Below, piece after piece: positions 6,660 to 11,932 of a stretch of DNA of 11,932 nt. The stretch's first letter is position 1. Each line of letters begins with the position of its first letter. The stretch is from CAYNNQ01 sp051748085. Lineage in GTDB: Bacteria; Desulfobacterota; Desulfovibrionia; Desulfovibrionales; Desulfonatronovibrionaceae. The notes under the pieces are model-generated. The model searched no databases. It was not told the origin of the DNA and was given only the letters and a program-made list of their open reading frames with translations. The position numbers and the translations under genes are program-made. The stretch lies in contig JBNJHA010000068.1 of NCBI GenBank assembly GCA_051748085.1, forward strand, positions 1 to 11,932, written 5' to 3'.

Positions 6660-7760
6660 TTAAGAATGCAGGACATCGGCAAGACGAATTTCCCCCCGCA
6701 GTCTGTATTCCTTATCCACTACCGGCAGACAGACAATCCCCTGCTGGACAAACATGGACAAAGCCTGTTTCAGACTGGAATTGGAGAAAACCGAAATTTC
6801 AGCGGGATCAATCAAGACAAGATCACGATCCATGCCGACCTTTTCCTTATTCTTATTATGGCCGTCGATCCAGCCCACAAGCCCCCCGTCGGATTCAGCA
6901 ACCCACAGGTAACGGGCGCAGTCCCTGCTTTCCATTTTTTTAAATTCTCTTTCCAGATCTTCGGATGAAGCCCGGCGTTCCACCCGCGGAGCCGGATGGA
7001 CAAAATCAGCCACGGTCAGCCTGGACAATCTTTTCAGGGCCCTGTCCACTCCGACAAACTTTTTGACAAATGAGTCAGCCGGTGAGGACAAAATACTGTC
7101 CGGAGAAGCGTACTGCACCAATCGGCCTTCGCGGAGAATGGCCACTTTGGATCCCAGCCGGACTGCCTCGTCAATATCATGAGTAACAAAAACAACGGTT
7201 TTTTTCAGCTCGCTTTGAATCTCCAGAAACTGATTCTGGAGATTTTCCCGGCTTATAGGATCCAGGGCACCGAAGGGCTCATCCATGAGCAGAATTTCCG
7301 GATCAGCGGCCAGAGCCCGCGCAACTCCCACCCGCTGAGCCTCACCCCCGGAAAGATTCGAAGGTCTTTTCCCGGCATATTCATCCGGATGCAGCCCCAA
7401 AAGATTCAATAAATCCCTGCCCCTCCTGTCCGCTTTTTTATTCTCCCAGTTAAGCAGTCTAGGCACCACTTTGATATTATCCAGAACGGTCATATGGGGA
7501 AAAAGTCCAATATTTTGAATAACATAACCCATGCCTCTCCGCAGTTTTTCGGCCCGTAAACTGCGGATATCCACGCCATCGACCGTGATTCTTCCGTTTG
7601 AGGGTTCAATCATACGGTTTATCATCTTCAGAGTAGTGCTTTTCCCGCATCCGGACGGTCCGATAAGACAACAAAAGTCACCTTTATCCACTTTCAGGCT
7701 TAAATTGTGTACAGCGAAAAAGTCGCCGAATTTCTTGTCAATATTTTCAAGGATAATCAT
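6660..7760 (-). CDS. yehX: Osmoprotectant ABC transporter ATPase with C-terminal CBS domains (YehX/OpuCA type)
   Basis: The protein has 366 residues. Walker A G-P-S-G-C-G-K-S-T is at 34-42, the Q-loop glutamine at 82, signature L-S-G-G-E at 136-140, Walker B I-L-L-M-D-E-P at 156-162 and the H-loop histidine at 194. Residues about 248-366 form a tandem CBS module (first repeat near 248-302, second near 324-365). In the related OpuA/OpuC ATPases such CBS domains sense ionic strength or nucleotides and gate transport. E. coli YehX is shorter (about 308 residues), so this protein is closer to OpuCA in architecture although the gene order is that of yeh. Its start overlaps the upstream permease stop (ATGA, 7757-7760), with only a weak ribosome site, pointing to translational coupling. 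Confidence 0.92.
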   Translation of the reverse strand: MIILENIDKKFGDFFAVHNLSLKVDKGDFCCLIGPSGCGKSTTLKMINRMIEPSNGRITVDGVDIRSLRAEKLRRGMGYVIQNIGLFPHMTVLDNIKVVPRLLNWENKKADRRGRDLLNLLGLHPDEYAGKRPSNLSGGEAQRVGVARALAADPEILLMDEPFGALDPISRENLQNQFLEIQSELKKTVVFVTHDIDEAVRLGSKVAILREGRLVQYASPDSILSSPADSFVKKFVGVDRALKRLSRLTVADFVHPAPRVERRASSEDLEREFKKMESRDCARYLWVAESDGGLVGWIDGHNKNKEKVGMDRDLVLIDPAEISVFSNSSLKQALSMFVQQGIVCLPVVDKEYRLRGEIRLADVLHS

Positions 7761-8920
7761 GATTGCTTTTCAAAACTGACTAACTTGATAACAAGTTGTA
7801 AAAACTGGTCGACCACCACGGCCAAGAGAATGGTAGGGACTGCTCCAAGTAAAACCAGATCGGCCGCGGCTTGACCGAGGCCCTGGAAAATGAAAACCCC
7901 GAATCCCCCGGCACCTATAAGCGCGGCAACCGCGGTATTGCCGATATTCTGAACACTTGCGATCCGCAGGCCGTTTAAAATGATCGGTGCGGCAATGGGC
8001 AGCTCCACCCGGAAAAACATCGATATCCGCCCCATACCCATTCCCCGACCGGATTCAAGGACTGCCTCATCCAAAGTGTCAAATCCGGAGAAAGTATTCC
8101 GGACAACGGGCAAAAGGGAATACAAGGTAAGGGCGATTACTGCCGGAGCCCAGCCAATTCCACCGATTTGCAATTCCCGGAGCATCGGAAATTTGGCGGC
8201 AAGAAAAGCCAGGGGAGCTATCAAAAGACCGAACAAAGCCAAGCTGGGCAAGGTCTGCACTATATTCAGGACGGAAAATATGCCGGTTCGCAATTTTTCC
8301 TGTTTGAAAAGCAGAATTCCCAGAGGCAGGCCCAACAGGGCTGCAAAGCCCACGGATATTCCGGTTATAAAAAGATGCGCTTTCATCTCGGCAAGGAAAC
8401 GACTGCTGCGGTTGGAAAATTCAATAACCAGGGATAAGTGATCAAGTTTACTGCTGAAAATTAGGGCGGCAAGCCCGCAAACCAGGATGCCGGCCGAAAG
8501 TAAACGGTACCAGGTGCTTTTCCCCAATCGCTGCAGCATGTCGGTAAAAATGACAAACAGGCCCAGTAGAGCAATCCACAGACTGGAACCTATGGAAACG
8601 CGGGCAAAAGGCCCGCCGGATTCCACCAGAGACGAGGCTGCCATGCCCTGAGCCCATAAAAGAGCCAAAATCATAAGCGGAGGCAGAAAAATTCCGACCA
8701 GTGCCGATCTGCGCGCGGGAAACAAGGAAATAAATCCAAGACAGAAAAAACCTGCCGCAAAGAACGACCATTGCTGGATATCCAGGATTTCAAAAACGGA
8801 TAATCCTTCGCCGGAAGCCAGACGATTCGGTCTGTTGATCACGAAATCACCCAGGACAAATCCCGCAAGGCCGATTGCAGTCCCCAACAGACCTACTCTT
8901 GAGTATTCTCTTTTACGCAC
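7757..8920 (-). CDS. yehY: Osmoprotectant ABC transporter, long permease (YehY type)
   Basis: The 387-residue permease has the length of E. coli YehY (385). The N-terminal half (1-180) adds about four to five hydrophobic segments (near 8-28, 50-68, 74-92, 112-128, 140-156) absent from short betaine permeases. The second half (about 180-387) is the standard transport domain, with Q-T-L-P-S-L-A-L-F-G (222-231), L-L-P-V-V-R-N-T-F (269-277), an EAA-like loop at 288-313 and G-A-G-G-F-G (336-341). Translation starts at GTG 8920, 13 bases after the binding-protein stop, with a GGGTAAG-like ribosome site. The extra half has no proven role; in E. coli this system is a low-affinity, stress-induced betaine importer. 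Confidence 0.9.
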   Translation of the reverse strand: MRKREYSRVGLLGTAIGLAGFVLGDFVINRPNRLASGEGLSVFEILDIQQWSFFAAGFFCLGFISLFPARRSALVGIFLPPLMILALLWAQGMAASSLVESGGPFARVSIGSSLWIALLGLFVIFTDMLQRLGKSTWYRLLSAGILVCGLAALIFSSKLDHLSLVIEFSNRSSRFLAEMKAHLFITGISVGFAALLGLPLGILLFKQEKLRTGIFSVLNIVQTLPSLALFGLLIAPLAFLAAKFPMLRELQIGGIGWAPAVIALTLYSLLPVVRNTFSGFDTLDEAVLESGRGMGMGRISMFFRVELPIAAPIILNGLRIASVQNIGNTAVAALIGAGGFGVFIFQGLGQAAADLVLLGAVPTILLAVVVDQFLQLVIKLVSFEKQS

Positions 8921-8933
8921 TCAGCTTACCCAG

Positions 8934-9857
8934 CTATAAGAAATCATTTTCCGTCAAAAATCCCCGGGCCACTTTCCCGGGATTTTCTCCGCCGACCGCT
9001 ATTTGTGCATTGAGTTTCTGCAGCGTCTGCTGGGAAAGCGCTTTAAATACCGGAGCCAGTATTTTTTCCAGTTGCGGATATTTATCAAAAACATCCTTTC
9101 GGACCACCGGGGTAGGAGCATATACCGGCTGCACTCCCTTTATGTCCTCAAGCAATTCAAGTCCGAGAGCGGAAAGGGCGCCATCCGTGCCAAAGGCCAT
9201 GGCCGTATTCACTCCGCTTGTTCCGCGAGCGGCGGCCTTTTCCGTCTGGGCGGTGTTGCAGCCGGAGAAGACAATCATCTCGCTGTCATCTATACTGAAA
9301 CCGTACGCCTTTTCAAAAGCAGGCAAAGCATCCTCCCGAGTTACAAATTCCTCACAGGCCGCCAGCTTAATCTCCCCCCCTTCGTTTACATGTTTCGCGA
9401 AATCAGCAAGTGTTTTCAAACCGTTTTTGTCCGCAAAATCCGCCCGGACCGCCAAAGCCCAAGTATTATCCGCAGGAGCGGGAGTCAGCCAAACCAGCTT
9501 ATTCTCCCTGAAATCAAGCTCTTTGACTTTTGCATAACCCCGATCGTGATCTTTCCATAAACCGGCATCCTGTCCGCTGAAAAAAAACGCGCCATTGCCG
9601 GTATATTCTGGATATATATCAATTTCTCCGGAAATAATGGCCTTGCGTACAATAGGAGTGGGTCCGAATTCGGTTTTGTCCTCTATGGAAAAGTCATTTT
9701 CTTCAAGCATCAAGATGATCATCTGTCCCAAAAGAGCTCCCTCGGTATCGATTTTGGAACCAACGGTTATGCTCTTTCCCTGTTCCGCGTAGACCTGCCC
9801 GACAAGGCCGACAGCGATAACAACCGTCACAATCAGGACTGCAAAATATCTGAACAT
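8934..9857 (-). CDS. osmF: Periplasmic osmoprotectant-binding protein (OsmF/YehZ type)
   Basis: From ATG 9857 the precursor has 307 residues. Residues 1-24 are a Sec signal peptide (positively charged start, hydrophobic core, cleavage after V-Y-A). There is no lipobox cysteine, so the mature protein should be free in the periplasm. The frame opens further upstream to 9917, but ATG 9857 is preferred because a strong Shine-Dalgarno (GGAGAGGAG) precedes it and it places the signal peptide at the N-terminus. The mature protein is an OpuAC-like binding fold: I-T-V-G-S-K opening, F-G-P-T-P-I-V-R-K, I-Y-P-E-Y-T-G-N-G, W-A-L-A-V-R and V-Y-A-P-T-P-V-V-R-K. It captures a quaternary-amine type solute and passes it to the YehY/YehW permeases. 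Ligand specificity cannot be read from the sequence. Confidence 0.92.
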   Translation of the reverse strand: MFRYFAVLIVTVVIAVGLVGQVYAEQGKSITVGSKIDTEGALLGQMIILMLEENDFSIEDKTEFGPTPIVRKAIISGEIDIYPEYTGNGAFFFSGQDAGLWKDHDRGYAKVKELDFRENKLVWLTPAPADNTWALAVRADFADKNGLKTLADFAKHVNEGGEIKLAACEEFVTREDALPAFEKAYGFSIDDSEMIVFSGCNTAQTEKAAARGTSGVNTAMAFGTDGALSALGLELLEDIKGVQPVYAPTPVVRKDVFDKYPQLEKILAPVFKALSQQTLQKLNAQIAVGGENPGKVARGFLTENDFL

Positions 9858-9878
9858 ATCTCTCCTCTCCCGTGCTTC

Positions 9879-9896
9879 TTCAGAAAATAATCTGAA
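9879..9896. repeat. Perfect inverted repeat TTCAGA-N6-TCTGAA
   Basis: Six-base arms at 9879-9884 and 9891-9896 are separated by six A/T bases. It lies about 22 bases upstream of the osmF start codon, just before the Shine-Dalgarno, so it could be a repressor operator or a leader hairpin. Confidence 0.5.
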
Positions 9897-9900
9897 TATT

Positions 9901-9913
9901 TTACATATTGTAA
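9901..9913. repeat. Perfect inverted repeat TTACA-N3-TGTAA overlapping the -10-like box
   Basis: Five-base arms at 9901-9905 and 9909-9913 with a TAT centre overlap the TACAAT box of the operon on the minus strand. Overlap with a core promoter would suit a repressor site; the regulator is unknown. Confidence 0.4.
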
Positions 9914-9937
9914 CCATTGACCAAACTAACAGTTCAC

Positions 9938-9969
9938 CGGATTTTTTTGCCTAAATCTGTGAAAATCCG
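9938..9969. repeat. 8-bp inverted repeat CGGATTTT-N16-AAAATCCG
   Basis: Arms at 9938-9945 and 9962-9969 are perfectly complementary around a 16-base loop. It lies about 80-110 bases upstream of osmF and about 90 bases after the FMN-reductase-like stop. It could be an upstream operator or a weak 3' stem for the gene before it; no T-run follows on the minus strand. Confidence 0.45.
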
Positions 9970-10060
9970 TCCTGATTTCTCATTTATTCCAAAGGGGAAA
10001 AACCGAACCGCGATCCGGAATACAAAAACAAATCTTCAAACAAAAATTTGCCTTTCCGAC

Positions 10061-10806
10061 TTATCTGTATCCCGGATTGGGATCATCCCGATTGCAGCCA
10101 GCTTCCCACTCCGATCTTTGATTGCCATGCGCGGGTATACCGGAGGCGTCCTTGAGCATCCTGGCCACATGCAAAAGATTCCAGGTCATGAAGGTCGTAT
10201 TTCTGTTCGTAAAATCATTTTCCGCCCCCCCGGATCCAGGATCAAGACAGGATGGTCCGGGTCCGGCCTCCCCGACCCAGGCCGCGTCTGCCTGCGGAGG
10301 AATCATATATCCCAGATGCTGCAGGGAATACAGAATGTTCATGGCACAATGCTTGGCCCCATCCTCATTCCCGGTAACAAGGCACCCGCAACCCGATTAT
10401 AATAGGCATATTGCCCGCTGTCATTCAAATCGCCCGAGCTCGAATACAAGCGTTCGATCACTTGCGTACATACTGATGATTTTTCACCCAACCATATCGG
10501 GGTAGTCACAATGAGAATATCCGCATCCATGACCTTTTTATGTATTCCCGGCCATTCATCCTTATCCCACCCTTTTGAGTTCATATCCGGGTATACTCCA
10601 CTGGCCACCTCGTGATCCACAGGTCGCAATCTTTCCACGGACACGCCCACTTCAATCATTATCAAGGCGGAAATATCCACAAGTCCGTCGGTATGCGATA
10701 TTTCCGGTGTCTTTTTTAATGTGCAGTTCATGAAAAGAGCCTTAAGTCCGGAAAAATCCCATTTGCTCGTTTCGCACAAATACCTTTGGTACGCGCTTAA
10801 CTCCAT
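10061..10806 (-). pseudogene. NADPH-dependent FMN reductase-like flavodoxin-fold protein, frameshifted
   Basis: Joined across one frame change, the gene would encode about 248 residues of the NADPH-dependent FMN reductase family. The first 140 residues (from ATG 10806, with AGGAAG five bases upstream) hold a flavodoxin-like core: K-A-L-F-M-N-C-T-L-K then T-T-P-I-W-L-G-E-K-S-S. That frame then stops at 10339-10341 after unrelated residues. The family continuation (C-L-V-T-G-N-E-D-G-A-K-H followed by L-Y-S-L-Q-H-L-G-Y, then G-E-A-G-P-G-P-S and F-T-N-R-N-T-T-F-M-T-W-N-L) is read in another frame down to the stop at 10061. One missing base in the run of three C at 10385-10387 (GGG on the coding strand) explains it. 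It may be a true inactivating mutation or a sequencing/assembly error. A flavin-dependent redox role is inferred from the family. Confidence 0.85.
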
Positions 10807-10999
10807 CTTAACTTCCTGAATAGCTATCCAGTTTAATTTCCTGATAAATGTTTCCGGGAATTAAAGCAAATTTTTTAAACAAAAATGAAAACATCGTCTT
10901 GACCGGATATATTTTGTTTACTAAAAAATTTAGTGACTATTCAGCCCACGCAAAAAAATAACGACTTTACCCGATAAACTTAAATATACGGTTAATATA
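10807..10999. promoter_or_regulatory. Divergent AT-rich intergenic region with a promoter-like pair and a dyad
   Basis: This region of 193 bases separates the minus-strand reductase-like gene from the plus-strand gene at 11000. On the plus strand TTGACC (10899-10904) and TAAAAA (10922-10927) are 17 bases apart, a plausible sigma-70 promoter. A perfect dyad, ACTAAA-AAA-TTTAGT, spans 10920-10934 and covers the -10 box. Two near-identical 12-mers (TTAACTTCCTGA at 10808-10819, TTAATTTCCTGA at 10833-10844) include the reductase ribosome site. Confidence 0.4.
10920..10934. repeat. Perfect dyad ACTAAA-AAA-TTTAGT over a putative -10 box
   Basis: Six-base arms at 10920-10925 and 10929-10934 surround three A. 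It overlaps the candidate TAAAAA box of a plus-strand promoter, so it could be an operator. AT-rich DNA yields such dyads by chance fairly often. Confidence 0.4.
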
Positions 11000-11512
11000 A
11001 TGGAAGTATGGCAAATAATCATCATCGTAATCGGACTGCCGGCACTGTTTATTATTCTGCGCCGCATCGCCTCCGGCCAGGACAGGGGTAAGGCGGTCCC
11101 GCCCTCCTCGATTGGACAGAAAATCAGCATAAAGGACCTGCAAAAAAACGCGGATTCCTATAATATCTATTATTCGGGCCAAAACGCCACTCCCGCGGCC
11201 ATTGTCTTTATCCCCAGGGACAGCCGGATAATCTGGGATCTGAAGCAGGGTATGAATTGGTGGAAACCCCTTCAGGACAAATCAAAACTGAATGACTTAA
11301 TAAACGCCATGGATCGTGAACTGCAGGCCTCCACGGTCAAAGCCGCCCTGCGTATCCTCGTTCTCCCTCCCTCGCTTGAGCCATACTCCTCGACTTCGGC
11401 CTATCTTTATTCCGATCAGGTAACTACCCCGAAAAAAATAGACGGTTCCCTGCCCCGCGTATCCCTGCGGGCGATCAAGGAAATCCGCCATTCCGGCGGA
11501 ACCAGGAGATAG
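11000..11512 (+). CDS. Hypothetical protein with N-terminal membrane anchor
   Basis: This 170-residue protein is not recognised. Residues 4-21 (Q-I-I-I-I-V-I-G-L-P-A-L-F-I-I-L after V-W) form one transmembrane segment followed by R-R, suggesting a single-pass protein with a cytoplasmic C-terminal part of about 145 residues. That part is mixed polar with a W-W pair near residue 88 and no cysteine or obvious catalytic motif. The start at 11000 is the only reasonable ATG ahead of the membrane segment, but no clear Shine-Dalgarno precedes it; upstream sequence is AT-rich. The length of the open frame and the well-formed anchor argue that it is real. It might be expressed from the promoter-like pair at 10899-10927. 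Confidence 0.6.
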   Translation: MEVWQIIIIVIGLPALFIILRRIASGQDRGKAVPPSSIGQKISIKDLQKNADSYNIYYSGQNATPAAIVFIPRDSRIIWDLKQGMNWWKPLQDKSKLNDLINAMDRELQASTVKAALRILVLPPSLEPYSSTSAYLYSDQVTTPKKIDGSLPRVSLRAIKEIRHSGGTRR

Positions 11513-11532
11513 CCGGAGGCCCTCTCTTTGCA

Positions 11533-11772
11533 ATGCAGAAAACAAAAGGCAACGAAGACCTGGAAGGAATGATTAAGGAACTGGAACCGTCGGAAGACAC
11601 GGCAGGCGAAATGGAGCGCGAATTTTTTATCCGCATGACCCGCAAATTCGGCTGGTCGAAGAACGTACTAATTCACCAGATCGACAACCAGACCCACGAA
11701 AAATCGCTTCAAGGCCAGACCAATTTTGATCAGGCGCTCACACCGGAGTTGCATGCGCAAGCCGAAATCTGA
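11533..11772 (+). pseudogene. Remnant of a DUF1016/YhcG-type PD-(D/E)XK nuclease
   Basis: The 79-codon open frame contains, from about residue 26 (near 11608), a segment characteristic of DUF1016 (YhcG-like) proteins: E-R-E-F-F-I-R-M-T-R-K-F-G-W-S-K-N-V-L followed by H-Q-I-D-N-Q and Q-T-N-F-D-Q-A-L. In full proteins this lies in the middle, between an N-terminal helical domain and the C-terminal nuclease domain. Here neither flank is present: sequence before residue 26 does not resemble the family, and the frame stops at 11772 where A-K-L-A-V-K-D-E-Y type sequence should follow. No Shine-Dalgarno precedes the ATG. It is therefore best read as a decayed fragment rather than a working gene. Full-length relatives often sit in defence and restriction-modification neighbourhoods. 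Confidence 0.7.
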
Positions 11773-11802
11773 ACAGACGCACTAAGCACTATTTAAAAAA
11801 CG

Positions 11803-11932
11803 TTATGCCCCGGACTCAAGCTTCGCCTCGGCATCCAGCCTGGCGTACTGCTCGCGCATGTTTTCCGGAGTAAAGGCAAAAGGGGCTGCGGTTTTGCTTT
11901 CCCATACGTAGTGCGGCTCTCCGTGGATAAAT
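11803..11932 (-). CDS. C-terminal end of an unidentified protein, cut by window edge
   Basis: The minus strand is open from the right edge to a TAA at 11803-11805, giving 42 residues that read H-G-E-P-H-Y-V-W-E-S early on, then P-F-A-F-T-P-E-N-M-R-E-Q-Y-A-R-L-D and a charged tail ending E-S-G-A. Composition is protein-like (helical, charged end), and the frame has no stops, but 42 codons is short evidence. I do not recognise the family. It converges with the DUF1016 remnant, 30 bases apart. Confidence 0.5.
   Translation of the reverse strand, partial: FIHGEPHYVWESKTAAPFAFTPENMREQYARLDAEAKLESGA

Larger units (their letters stand above)
9858..10060 (-). promoter_or_regulatory. Promoter/leader region of the osmF-yehYXW-hxk operon
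   Basis: This 203-base region lies between the operon's first start codon and the stop of the FMN-reductase-like gene on the same strand. On the minus strand a -10-like TACAAT occurs at 9912-9907, without a convincing -35 partner; that would be compatible with a stress-sigma promoter, as for E. coli osmF, but this is inference. Three inverted repeats (9879-9896, 9901-9913, 9938-9969) cluster around it. No clear terminator for the upstream gene is seen. Confidence 0.4.

Noticed and set aside
9858..9917. 20-residue N-terminal extension of the binding protein
   Set aside because: It would bury the signal peptide; the strong Shine-Dalgarno before ATG 9857 decides the start.

Overview
This 11.9 kb window looks chromosomal and most likely comes from a Gram-negative (diderm) bacterium. 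The osmoprotectant-binding protein has a plain Sec signal peptide ending V-Y-A with no lipobox cysteine, so it should be periplasmic rather than a lipoprotein. The gene mix (DUF169, ABC-class ATPase of the COG3044 type, YitT, eukaryotic-type hexokinase) would fit an anaerobic deltaproteobacterium or a spirochaete. That is a weak inference; no rRNA or other marker gene is present.

Layout. At the left edge a minus-strand cutA is cut off by the window. Next comes about 330 bases without a gene but rich in inverted repeats (hairpins at 354-382, 426-438, 502-533 and 540-571), then a minus-strand DUF169 gene. From a shared 150-bp intergenic region a plus-strand pair diverges: a COG3044 ATPase and a YitT-family membrane protein, overlapping by ATGA. 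They converge on a minus-strand operon of five genes reading from 9857 down to 4488. Its first four genes have the order of the E. coli osmoprotectant importer yehZ(osmF)-yehY-yehX-yehW: binding protein, long permease, ATPase with CBS domains, short permease. The fifth gene is a eukaryotic-type hexokinase. Its 5' region holds three inverted repeats.

The right end is more worn. A minus-strand NADPH-dependent FMN reductase-like gene carries a single-base frameshift. It is followed by a plus-strand membrane-anchored protein of unknown function, a plus-strand fragment of a DUF1016/YhcG-type PD-(D/E)XK nuclease, and the C-terminal end of an unidentified minus-strand gene.

How the parts work together. 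The OsmF-type importer should bring a compatible solute such as glycine betaine into the cell under osmotic or stress control. The hexokinase would phosphorylate glucose with ATP; why it sits behind the importer is not obvious. The ATPase/YitT pair is translationally coupled and may act together, but no function is known from the sequence. I found no complete mobile element, CRISPR array, tRNA or rRNA. The best candidates for something undescribed are the structured intergenic region at 502-613, the ATPase/YitT couple, and the hexokinase attached to the importer operon.
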